Shown: positions 10,801 to 20,156 of the stretch, piece after piece
Layout: every line of letters starts with the position of its first letter
Numbering within the stretch: position 1 is the stretch's first letter
The notes under the pieces: generated by a model
What the model saw: the letters and a program-made list of their open reading frames with translations, nothing else
Databases searched by the model: none
What the model was told of the DNA's origin: nothing
Program-made: the position numbers and the translations under genes
Assembly: GCA_018398575.1 (NCBI GenBank)
Contig: JAGTXZ010000002.1
Location: 1,056,501 to 1,120,500, forward strand
Source of the DNA: Ampelomyces quisqualis
Lineage: Eukaryota > Ascomycota > Dothideomycetes > Pleosporales > Phaeosphaeriaceae
Direction: 5' to 3'
DNA: 64,000 nucleotides

Positions 10801-11297
10801 GAGCTGCGGTTTCCCCGTCTTTTTCCATTTTTGCATGTACCCTACTCCTTTCGGGTTGCTGTTTAGCGGGCGTAGGAGGCCTTTATTTTTGACCCTTTCC
10901 CTTTTTCGCTGCATGGTCCCGGTATGGAGGCTATAGGATCGGAAGCAAACTATGGAATTTTATACTGGGTTATCTGCAGAACAACACATGGTGCCAGGTG
11001 GCGGTAGAGCGGAGTCGTCGCGGCCATATGGGGGTTAAGTCCGAACACTATGCTGGCAACTATGTAGAACACCCTCCAGATGATCAATGTAGCAATCAAA
11101 GACATGAAAAACGGCTGAACACACGTTGCCGTCGCCAGTTCGGCCATGAGCTCGTATTGGCTGACAGTCATGGGATGGGATGGTGTGGTATGTTCTTCTC
11201 GATTGGGCTTAGAACGAAGCCGCAGGCGGAAGTGACACATGTCTCCAAGCCGGGACCCGGACACCAGCTCGACCACGCCCTCAACACTGCAGCCACG
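10801..11297. other. Intergenic between kinase gene and YOS9-like gene
   Basis: About 500 bp holding the 3' UTR of the kinase and the promoter of the ER lectin gene. Nothing else is recognised. Confidence 0.5.
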
Positions 11298-12968
11298 ATG
11301 CGGAACTTCTGGGCACTTCCGGCTGTACTGCGCATGGCGCTTGCGAGCCAGCATGCATTCAGCGTCTTCGATGATCTGCTGGCATTTCCACAGGTATGGT
11401 GTGCTTACATGACGGGTCGCATCACGTGCTGACGGTCCGGCCAGTACGAAGTGATCTGGCCAGACACGTTCGTCACGGAAAACGACGCCACGTCCCTCCT
11501 CTCGCAGCACACATCGCCAAGCTCGAGCTCCGCGACTGCAGCCTCTCAAGAGACGCAAGAGCTGTCGAAGCGCGCCAAGTCAGCGCGGACGCCCCTCGGC
11601 CAAGATGCGTTGGACAACACATACGAGGCAGTGGTGCTGCGAGGCCAGCGCTACCTCTGCAGCATACCCGTCATACCAGACGAGGCCCCACAGAACACCA
11701 CCACCACCACCACCGCCGAGGAAGCAAGAGCCGAGGAGGAGAAGGAGCTGGTGCGCGCCACGGATCGCGGGTGGGAGCTGCTCGAGGGCATGAAGGGAAG
11801 CTGCATCTACTACCTGAGCGGCTGGTGGAGCTATAGCTTCTGCTACAAGAAAGAGGTCAGGCAGTTCCACCAGCTGCCACCTAGTCGCGGCGTGCCATTG
11901 TATCCACCCGTCGAGGACACGTCTGTCCACAGCTACATCCTAGGCAAGCACCAGAGCCAGCGGAAGGGCAAGCAGAGCGAGGCGCAAAAGACTCTGGGGA
12001 GCGAACAGGGCAGCAAGGAGACATTCGATGACGAGGGCAACGTCAAGGACGAGTCGGACAAGGCGCTGGAGCTGCCGAGACTGGAGAGCAAGGGTTCAAG
12101 CAGATACATGGCGCAGCGTCTTTCCGGGGGCACCGAGTGCGACCTCACCGGGAGAGCGCGGAAGATCGATGTGCACTTCCATTGCAATCCTCAGTCCGCC
12201 GATAAGATCGCCATGATCAAAGAAACCAGCACATGCTCCTACCTCATGATTGTCGACACGCCACGTCTTTGTCACGACGTGGCCTTTACGCCACCGCAAC
12301 AGAATCTCGCACATGCCATTACATGTCAGCCCGTCATACCCGAATCGCAAGTCGAGGGCTGGACTGCCGCGAGACTTGCCGCCTCCAAGACGGATGCAGA
12401 GCGCCTCATTGCCGAGCACGACGATGCGAACTTGAACCCCCTCCGCGAAGTCACCGAGGGCCTCGAGGGCGCCACAAAGCGCGGTCCCATAATCGGCGGT
12501 ATTGAGGTTGGCGCACAAGCACTTGTCGGCAGCAAAGGCAAGGTCATCGAGAAGAGCGTCGTCGTGGGCGGAGGCAAGGAAATTTTCATCGCCACCGTAG
12601 CGAGCAGCGACGGCAAGCAATTGTCCAAAGAGGAAATGAAGAAGCTCAACATTGCCGATCCAAAAGACGTTGAGAAGTTCAAAGGGAACTTGAAGAAACT
12701 TGCTGGGCGCAAAGGCTGGAAACTCGATCTCGTGGATACTCCAAAGGGAAGAGAGTTTAGGGGTATCATAGAGGCTGAAGACGCAGATGAACTTGAGAAG
12801 GCTGCAAACAAGGAGAAAGAGAGGGAGGCCAAGGCCAATGCCATGGGAGCGGACAAGAAGCAGAAGAGCAACAATGTTGGAGAAGACGATGCAGACGATG
12901 TAGACGATGCGGAAGGAGAGGAAGAAGTGCAAGAAGGAAGTGAAGAAGTGTACAAGGACGAGTTATGA
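11298..12968 (+). CDS. YOS9: OS-9/Yos9-type ER quality-control lectin with KDEL tail
   Basis: Two-exon model: 11298-11393, a 51-nt phase-0 intron 11394-11444 (GTATGG, branch CTGAC, CCAG), then 11445-12968; 539 aa. Exon 1 supplies a signal peptide (MRNFWALPAVLRMALASQ) that the long exon lacks. The joint reads LLAFPQ-YEVIWPDTFV, as in fungal Yos9 proteins. The MRH lectin domain has GSCIYYLSGWWSYSFCYKKEVRQFHQ with the tandem Trp pair that binds trimmed N-glycans, then GGTECDLTGR, STCSYLMIVDTPRLC and the final domain Cys. A long charged C-terminal half ends in acidic repeats and the ER-retrieval tetrapeptide KDEL. Yos9 delivers misfolded glycoproteins to the Hrd1-Hrd3 ubiquitin ligase for ER-associated degradation. 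KDEL rather than the HDEL of yeast Yos9 is worth noting. Confidence 0.92.
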
Positions 12969-13347
12969 GGTGCCTTTTCTTTGGAATACCAGCGTTCAAT
13001 TATTTCAATATGCCTACTTACTTGCACCAAAAGTTCCCCAGAAACCTGATGGGAAACGAGTGCACCGGTCACCAGAGCGAATGCCCGCGGAAGTGATGGA
13101 CCCCTCCCCACCACGCGAACAGCCATCATGCATGCTTATCAGCCATTCCGATAAGAGCTTGCCCCATCTCGCCCACCAGCCAACAAGCTTCCTTTCATTA
13201 TGCATCTCCGCGCGCCCCGTGGGAATATGTACTGACAGAATGACGCGTTGTGCAGCTGCGTCAAGCTGCATAAGCTCACAAAAACAGTCGAGGCCCTCGA
13301 CGCATTCAAGCTGAGGTTTGACTACGCGACGCAGCTTGCCGTGATTA
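12969..13347. other. Intergenic, nothing recognised
   Basis: 379 bp between the YOS9-like gene and the SDR gene, both on the plus strand. No supported feature beyond the likely 3' UTR and promoter. Confidence 0.5.
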
Positions 13348-14397
13348 ATGAATATGGCCTTCACAAAGAGTGAAGCGCAATTGGACTCGGAGCATTTCTC
13401 GCCGTATAGGGCGGATGGGAAGCTGGTGAGTACCTGGAACAAACTTGGTATTGAGACTTTGGGGGGAAACGCAGGCTAATGTGTGAGGGTGCAGTATGGA
13501 TTTGTATGTGTAGTTACAGGCGCAACGCAACCTGTGGGGAAAGCCATTGTCGCTGAACTCGCCGGTATGTCTTCTTCTCCATCCCGCCCTCTCCTCCTCC
13601 CTACTTCCTTCCAGTTTACTCGTAGACGCCAAACCAACACATGCCCAGCCCACGGCGCAGCATGCATCTACGCCTGCACGCCCTCGGAACCCACCTCCGA
13701 CTCCATCTTCTCTCGCACCAACGAGCAACACCCAAACACCAAAATCATATCCTACCCCTACTCCACCACATCCGAAGAATCCACCCTCGCCCTCATCGAC
13801 GACGTCCTCAACACCTGGGGCCGTCTCGACGTCTGGACTTGTAGTACCGGCCTCGTCGGCCCCCCGAGCATCACCACCACATCGCCCCGCGACGTCCTCG
13901 GCGCCTTTGAAACAAACGCCATGCCGGCCTTCTTCGCGCTCAAATACGCGCCCGCCGCCATGCACAAGTCGACGCCCAAAGGCCGCTACGCGAATGCTGC
14001 GCCCAAGGACGCGGCGTACGGTAGCATCATTGTCATCACCAGCGTCGCGCCGACATATGGCGGCTTGTCCGGTCCGGCGTTTACCATGGCCAGCCATGCT
14101 GCGTTGGGCGTCGTGCGGTCTGGTGTCCTTGTGCTCAAGGGCACGCGTGTGCGCATCAATGCTGTTATCGCGGGGCAGATCGATGTAGGTGTTGATGTAG
14201 GCGGGAGCAAGGTGGAGGAGACGCAGGCGGGAGATGTGCAGCAGAGGACGATTGGGTTGGAGAGGGCGGGGCGGCCCGAGGAGGTAGCGAGGGCAGTGGG
14301 GTTTTTGGCAAGTGGGTTTAGTAGCTATGTGACGGGCAGTGAGATGAGGGTTGATGGTGGGGCTGGTGTGATGAACCCAAGCATGGTACCTCTTTGA
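13348..14397 (+). CDS. Short-chain dehydrogenase/reductase-fold protein with degenerate active site
   Basis: Three-exon model: 13348-13425, 13495-13564, 13649-14397; 298 aa. Intron 1 (69 nt) has GTGAGT, CTAAT and GCAG. Intron 2 (84 nt) has GTATGT and CCAG; it is a multiple of three with no in-frame stop, but removing it restores an uninterrupted Rossmann core. The nucleotide-binding motif is TGATQPVG. Strand 4 reads WTCSTGL instead of the usual NNAG. In place of the catalytic Tyr-x3-Lys the sequence reads PAFTMASHAALG: Tyr to Phe and Lys to Ser. The upstream Ser region (IIVITSVA) and the C-terminal GRPEEVARAVGFLAS and VTGSEMRVDGGAG are normal. It is therefore an SDR fold unlikely to work by the classical mechanism. 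The second ATG (13354) has a better context and may be used. Its stop lies 75 bp from that of the convergent cytidine deaminase. Confidence 0.85.
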
Positions 14398-14472
14398 CGA
14401 TGGGGGCGGCGTTGGGTTTGACAGTGAGCAGGATGATGAAGACCACTACCAGCGTGCCACCGTGCCTTTCGT

Positions 14473-15127
14473 CTACATCTCAACTCTCCCCTCCTCCTCC
14501 TCCTCCTCCTCCTCCTCCCTAGCAACCCTCAAAACCTCCCTCGGCGGCAAGACATCCGGCCCAAAACTCAACGGCAATAACTCCCCCATGGTCCTCACTA
14601 TAAACCTGCCCTCTTTATTAAACATAAAAACAGGCACCTGCAGCCCCAGAAACTCGCGCAGATACTGTCTGCACATGCCACACGGGCTGCAAAACTCGTC
14701 GATATCCGTCGCGACGCCAACGGCTTTGAACGAGCCGAGGCGATAGCCCAAGTGCACAGCCGTGCCGAACGCGACGCGCTCGGCGCACGTGCCGACGGGG
14801 TATGCGGCGTTTTCAATGTTTGCGCCCGTGAGGATGTGGGTTGCTGGGTAAGTGGATGCGGAGGGGTTGGGCGGTGGGGAGAGGGGTGGGTTGAGGAGGA
14901 GGGAGGCGCCGACGCGGAAGAGGGAGTATGGGCCTAAGGAGATCGTTTGGTATTAGCATTGTTGGGGTGTGTTGAGGGGAGAGGGGGGAGGACGGACAAT
15001 ATGCTCGTGTCTTTGCGTCGAGACATTGCTCGCCGAGGGCTTGGAGCTCGGCGGCTGAGAGGGTGTGGATTAGACCATTGCTGTCGGGGACGGACTCGGC
15101 CGAGGTGAATTGTGGTGATGTTGACAT
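14473..15127 (-). CDS. Cytidine deaminase
   Basis: Two exons on the minus strand: 15127-14998 and 14933-14473, with a 64-nt intron 14934-14997 (GTCCGT donor, TTAG acceptor); 196 aa. The junction restores the family sequence CLDAKTRAYCPYSLFRVGA. Zinc and catalytic residues are present: CAERVAFG (zinc Cys and proton-shuttling Glu) and SPCGMCRQ (the P-C-x2-C pair). The enzyme hydrolyses cytidine and deoxycytidine to uridine forms in pyrimidine salvage, in the cytosol, normally as a tetramer. The C-terminus ends in a run of Glu from a GAG microsatellite (14490-14519), an addition not needed for the fold. The donor GTCCGT is unusual; GT-AG, frame restoration and motif continuity support it. The Jac1-like gene lies 224 bp upstream on the same strand. 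Confidence 0.92.
14490..14519 (+). repeat. (CTC)n trinucleotide microsatellite inside a coding region
   Basis: About nine CTC units on the plus strand, read as GAG (poly-Glu) at the extreme C-terminus of the cytidine deaminase. Length changes would keep the frame and vary the acidic tail. Confidence 0.9.
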
Positions 15128-15350
15128 GGTGGGAGGGAGGCAGGGAGGGATGGGATCGGGAGATACGTTGAGGTTGTGTATGATGCGAGCGTTGAGCCGA
15201 GGCGAGCCGTGGGGGAGAGGCTAGAGGTACAAAGGAAGGTGATGACGGAGGGCGGGGAGGTCCGATGAGGACAGGTCGAAGAGGTGACTTGTAGGTTGGT
15301 GTTAGGATGTGAGAGAAGCTTATTTTACACTCGACCCATTCATATGACCT

Positions 15351-16181
15351 TTAATGCTGCAATACAACCGGCTTCCCCTTCTCCCACCCATCTATACTCT
15401 CCTTGATGTTAATCCAATACCGCAACCTAACCGCCTCGCCCATGGCCCCCTCGATATCATCCTGCTTAAACGCCCGCTCAAGCACCTCTTCACTCGCTCT
15501 TATCCTCTCATCATTTACGCTCTTCATATCCACAAGATCCTCCTCCCTCTCCGCGTCTTCAATTTCCTCCCTTGCCTCCAGCACCTCCATCAGCAAGTCT
15601 GCATCTTCGACCTTGGCCGCCTCGTCTTCGGCGACTTGGATGCCGCGCAGGCTGAGCAGGTATTGCGCCCGCAACAGTGGGTTCTGGAGCGTTTTGTAGG
15701 CTTCGTTTATGCGGGCGGAGAGCGCTTCGGCGCGCTTTTTGTCGGCTTGCGGGTGCATGTCTGGATGTGCGCGGGCTTGGAGTTGAAGGAACTCGCGCTT
15801 TAAAGCGGAGAGGTCGATTGTGAAGGGTGCGTTGGGCGGTGGGCCGGAGGATAGTGACTTGGGGAAGAAATCGTAATGAGTTTGTGGTGCGGCTGCTTGT
15901 GACGAGGTTTGTGCGCTGAAGGGTTCCTCACAGGCATGGGACGATGGAGAATTTGATTGGAATCGACGTGATTGTAGCTGTGGCTGTATGCGGTGCGCGC
16001 AGAATATACATGGCGCTGCTTGTCGTGTGCGGAACGGCGATGGTAAGGTTTGCGACGTAGTCCCAATGCGTAGCCTACGCGCGGCGGTCGAGCGTATGGA
16101 TCGCATATTGTACGAGCGGTGAGGTTTCTGTAATTTTAAATAATGTCTTGTATTACTTGTTGAAAGGCAGCAAAGACTCAT
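15351..16181 (-). CDS. JAC1: Mitochondrial J-protein co-chaperone for Fe-S cluster assembly (Jac1/HscB type)
   Basis: Intronless 276-codon frame. The best start is probably the ATG at 16106 (residue 26), giving a basic, Ser/Arg-rich mitochondrial presequence (MRSIRSTAARRL...). The J-domain follows: DFFPKSL, then LKREFLQLQARAHPDMHPQ with the essential HPD, and ARINEAYKTLQNPLLRAQYLLSLRG. The C-terminal HscB oligomerisation domain has the helices LLMEVLEAREEIEDAE and EAVRLRYWINIKESIDGWE that bind the Isu scaffold. Jac1 brings scaffold-bound clusters to the mitochondrial Hsp70 for transfer. Length and domain order fit the family. A CIFC pair before the J-domain recalls the extra zinc ligands of animal HSC20, but only one pair is present. 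Confidence 0.9.
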   Translation of the reverse strand: MSLCCLSTSNTRHYLKLQKPHRSYNMRSIRSTAARRLRIGTTSQTLPSPFRTRQAAPCIFCAHRIQPQLQSRRFQSNSPSSHACEEPFSAQTSSQAAAPQTHYDFFPKSLSSGPPPNAPFTIDLSALKREFLQLQARAHPDMHPQADKKRAEALSARINEAYKTLQNPLLRAQYLLSLRGIQVAEDEAAKVEDADLLMEVLEAREEIEDAEREEDLVDMKSVNDERIRASEEVLERAFKQDDIEGAMGEAVRLRYWINIKESIDGWEKGKPVVLQH

Positions 16182-16610
16182 GGTAAGTCGGCTTTTTGCG
16201 GAGCGAGCGCGGAAGAGGCGACGGTTACGTCATCCCTCCAATATCAGTGACGGCCACGAGAGCTTACATAGCAACGAATTCTGGGCCGCCTTAGTTTTGT
16301 CTATCGAAACAGAATTAGTTAACAGCTTGCTTTGTTGAGGTGAATGCAAAAAGCATGAGCAACCAAATGCCAGCGCCCGGGAAAAGGTGTGGAGGTATTG
16401 GCAGACAGCCGAAGCTTTGCCGATCGAATCAGCACGCCCCACTTCCCAACCAAAGGTACGGCCAGCTGTGGTCTGGCTTCTATATTCGACTACATGTCGG
16501 ACTACCTCCGATATGGATATACCATAGAGGCTCGGCTTTCCCTCGTCCCGTACAGTCGCAGCTACCTATCAGCAGCTTTTGTCTCGCGCAATCACTTCCC
16601 TTCCTCTTCG
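16182..16610. other. Promoter side of JAC1; last 8 bp are a target-site duplication
   Basis: No gene recognised. A bZIP/CRE-like TTACGTCA is seen near 16225-16232, upstream of the minus-strand Jac1 gene. Positions 16603-16610 (CCTCTTCG) are the left copy of the 8-bp duplication flanking the DNA transposon. Confidence 0.55.
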
Positions 16611-18530
16611 CAGACTCCGCAACAAACAAATCAAATCAAATATAGGCACCCATATTTGATTTGTTTAGTAAAATTAGCAGCTAGGCCATGTTTGATTTGT
16701 TTGTTTAGTGTTTTAGGCTTGTATATCTGGTTATTTGATAAATATTTGGTATATAAGGCTTAGCGTTTGTATATACAAGTCTTAGCGCTCTATTTTAGTG
16801 TTTTAATTAGCTAGCGGCTGCTACCTCACGTATTGCTCTAATTGTCCTCTACCTAGTTTTGTATACTACACTTGCAAGTTGCTTATAAGATTATTGTTAC
16901 TAATATTACTATTATTACTATTGTTACTATAGCGCTTGTAAGTGTATCTAGTATATAACTAGGTTATGCCAGGTAATTGGCCAAGGGTAAAATGTTTGAA
17001 TATTAATTAGTAAGTAGAGAAAATTAACAAAGTAATTAAGACTAATAAAGAATGTTAAGTAAAAATTACCTTAATATATATTTAGTAATATTATAAATTT
17101 ATAATTAGTAATACTTTATATTTATTTTTTGTTATAATTTATTTTTATTTTTAGTTATAATGTATATTTATTTTTAGTTATAATTTAAATTTATTTTTAG
17201 TTATACTTAATTTCTATATTTAGTTATACTTTATATTTATATTTAATAATACTAAATAGTTTAATAAACTATAAGTCTTTGTCTCTTAAAGATATATACA
17301 CTTAAGTATAATATATAAATAAAATATATATATAATTTAAGTAAAGTTCTAAAGTTAATCTATATATAGAAAAGAACTAAAAGATTTAATAAATTACCTA
17401 TACTTAGTTATTTTATATAAGTTTATATTATTTTATAACTAGTCTCTGTTTATATAGAATAAGTCTAAAATCTTTTAGAATAAGTTTATATTCTTTTAGA
17501 ATAAGTTAATATTCTTTTAAAGTAAGTCTATATTCTTTTTAAATAAGTCTATACTCTTTTAAAATTTTTAAAAAAGTTATATTCTTTTAGAATTTCTAAA
17601 AAGTTAACATTTATTTAGAATTAGGTTATATTCTTCTAGAATACGTCTATATTATTACTTTTAAATATAGGTTTTTTAGTTACTTTTAAAGATAAAATTT
17701 AGAATAAGTTTAGTTAACTTACACCTTTATTAAAGTAGTCTACTAGTAGATAGTACTTAGTAAGCTAACTAGATAATTTATAAAAGTTACTCTACTTCTT
17801 ATTTTTTTCTTTTTTTTCTACTATTAGTATCTAGATAGCTATTTAATAGTTTTAATAGAGTTACTAGATCTAGTAGAATAGCTACTTTTTATTCTATTAT
17901 AATAGCTACTTTTAAGCTAGTAAATAAATTCTCTCTACTTTTAAATCTAGTAGTGTTAAGACTTAATAATCTATTATAGTATTATAAGCCTATATAGCTA
18001 CTTTCTAATAGTCTAAAGATTACTTAATTTAGACTAGTATTAGTAAAGTTCTAAGAGTACTTATCTTCTAATTTAGTAGTATATTACTAAATACTAATCT
18101 AAATTAGGTAATTTATAGATTATTAAATAGCTAAATATAAAGTTTATAATTAAGTAAAGTATCTTATTACGCTAATATATAAATAGCTAAAGCTAGAATT
18201 TAATAAAAGTAGATACTACTCTAATCCTAACCTTTCTAGTACTATAGCCTACTTTTTATTATATTATAATAGCTACTTTTATTATACTAGAATAGCTACT
18301 TTTTATTCTATTATAATAGGCTAAGGTAACTATTTAGTATTAGACTCTAGAGTATTATTTAATACTAGTATACTTTAAAAGTTTTATACTTAAAAAGTAT
18401 TATATTATACTAAAGTTATATACTCTTAGAATACCTTAAAATACTTAAGTTATATACTCTTAGAATATTTTAATATACTAAACTTATATACTCTATTTAA
18501 TAGTAGCTAGTAGCTAATAGAATAACTTAA

Positions 18531-18532
<2 letters not shown>

Positions 18533-18587
<55 letters not shown>

Positions 18588-18610
18588 TATTATTATTACT
18601 AGTATTATTA
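18533..18610 (+). repeat. (TTA/ATT)n microsatellite
   Basis: More than 20 near-perfect ATT units inside the degraded DNA transposon, becoming imperfect toward 18610. Confidence 0.9.
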
Positions 18611-18662
18611 TTATTACTTGTATATATTTACGTATAAATATATAATATATAACGTATATATA

Positions 18663-18805
18663 ATATATATATATATACGTGTTATATGCGTGTAGATATA
18701 TTACACACGTATATATGTGTTACATGCGTGTATACCACGTGCGTATATACGTATCACGTGCGTGTATACGTATTACGTACGTGTATACGTGTTACGTGCG
18801 TATAC
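18663..18805 (+). repeat. Alternating purine-pyrimidine tract with ACGTG/ACGTA repeats
   Basis: About 140 bp of largely alternating purine-pyrimidine sequence built from repeated GTGTATACGT and ACGTGCGT words, including CACGTG hexamers (about 18736 and 18754). Such sequence can adopt Z-DNA or cruciform forms. It lies inside the transposon and keeps CG and CA steps that the surroundings have lost. Confidence 0.7.
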
Positions 18806-19334
18806 TTACAACTTTAAGGTCTAAGCTTTTAGACAAAAAAAGCGCGCACAGACAGAAAACAACAAATCTACACAACTACTACAAGAGCTACAGAACAGAT
18901 TAATTCTTCTAAGCAAAAGGAGGAGGTAGAGGCAGTATAGACGGTCGCTTCGCGAAAATTACAGGTCGTGCAGGGCCGCTGCGCGGGAGTTAGACTTAGG
19001 CTGTTAATAAGTAGATGTAACTATCTACCTAGCGTCCTTAAGAGTAAACGCGATTACAATGCCAAAACTTTGCCAAAACGCAGCTTTATATTAAAACACT
19101 AAATATTTGCATATTTGTAAATAACCTAATCTTGATATCTAATTTGTTTAGTAGAATAGCTGCCTATATTTGATTTGCTTGTTTGTTGCGGAGTCTGCCT
19201 CTTCGTAAACTAACAGTGGAAGGCGCCCAACTCTACCGTTCCGGTAATGGAAAAATCTCATACGCACAGCCCACTCACTCACGTACAATCCTCGCTCTGC
19301 GAAAATAAGGCTATTAGCGCAGCGAGGAAGCACA

Positions 19335-20156
19335 CTATCTGCTCTTTTCCTTTCCAGCGGAAAACTGAGAAAACTCGAGGGCCTCGATATCTCGAACTAT
19401 TTCCGTGGCATTTTCATATTCCTTCTGCCAGCACTTCAAGGTCACTGAACTGCAGACATGTTGATCTTGGGGAAACTGCCTGCTCACGAATCTGTGTTCC
19501 ACCTTCTCATGCCATCTGTCTTCACCATCGATAATATCAGGAAAGACGGCATGGCCGACCATAATGAAGTAGATAGTGCACCCTAGCGCAAAGAGGTCTG
19601 TCTCGATGCTCGCGTCGAAAGGATCATCTCGCGGACAGTAGAACTTGCAAGGCTCGCTGCTCCAGCCGTCAAGTACCACCTCACCGTTCTCCGACAGTTG
19701 TTTCCCCTGGAAGTCGGAAAGCTTGATGTGGAGCTCTTTGTCGAGAAGAAGATTCGTAGGCTGGATGTCGCAGTGAAGAACGCGTCGAGCATGGATCCAC
19801 GCAACTGCTTCGGTAGCCTCTCGGCACCAAGTCAACCGCTGCTTGAGCGAAGGTGATGGGTCTGAAGTAAGGATGTAGTCAGCTACGGTTCCGTTCAGGG
19901 CGCGTTCTAGGTAAAGTCCCGTCTCCGAGGAGCCCTTTAGCCCTATGATCCGCTCGTGTCGCCCGATTATCTCAAGAAGCTTCCCTTCTACTTCCAGGCG
20001 GTCCATCTCTCCGCCAGGAGCAAGAGGGTATTTGAAGACAGTTGAATCATCCATCTCTCCGATGAATGCACTGCTTCCGCACGCGAGGACTCGCTTCACT
20101 CCGTGGGGACAGTATTGCTGGTAAATAGTAACGGTAGGATCGCTGTCGTTGGACAT
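19335..20156 (-). CDS. Protein kinase-like protein with variant HCD and DFQ motifs
   Basis: The frame opens at 20261, but the ATG at 20156 (MSNDSDPTV) is the likelier start and gives 273 aa; the extra 35 residues look untranslated. The kinase fold is recognisable: a small N-lobe with a possible ATP Lys (STVFKYPL), a hinge segment, the catalytic loop HCDIQPTN (Arg of HRD replaced by Cys, Asp and Asn kept), the metal site LSDFQG (Gly of DFG replaced by Gln), an APE-like segment and DLFALGCTIYFIMVGH corresponding to the DxWxxG helix. This HCDI-DFQG variant recurs in an expanded, uncharacterised group of kinase-like genes in plant-associated Dothideomycetes, from my knowledge of such families. 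Targets are unknown and activity may be reduced. The stop lies only about 140 bp from the right end of the DNA transposon. Confidence 0.8.
   Translation of the reverse strand: MSNDSDPTVTIYQQYCPHGVKRVLACGSSAFIGEMDDSTVFKYPLAPGGEMDRLEVEGKLLEIIGRHERIIGLKGSSETGLYLERALNGTVADYILTSDPSPSLKQRLTWCREATEAVAWIHARRVLHCDIQPTNLLLDKELHIKLSDFQGKQLSENGEVVLDGWSSEPCKFYCPRDDPFDASIETDLFALGCTIYFIMVGHAVFPDIIDGEDRWHEKVEHRFVSRQFPQDQHVCSSVTLKCWQKEYENATEIVRDIEALEFSQFSAGKEKSR

Larger units (their letters stand above)
16611..19197. mobile_element. Degraded DNA transposon with TIRs and 8-bp target duplication (hAT-like)
   Basis: A 2587-bp element bounded by inverted repeats: left 16611-16648 and right 19161-19197, both starting CAGACTCCGCAACAAACAA read inward, differing only by one small indel and one substitution. 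The octamer CCTCTTCG flanks both ends (16603-16610 and 19198-19205), a perfect target-site duplication. An 8-bp duplication and a TIR starting CAG suggest the hAT superfamily; Mutator-type elements usually make 9-bp duplications. The interior is strongly AT-rich with no transposase frame left, as expected after RIP or in a non-autonomous copy. A palindrome lies just inside the left end (16632-16643 with 16652-16663). A short less-mutated GC-containing stretch at about 18915-19080 holds no recognisable gene. Confidence 0.85.
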
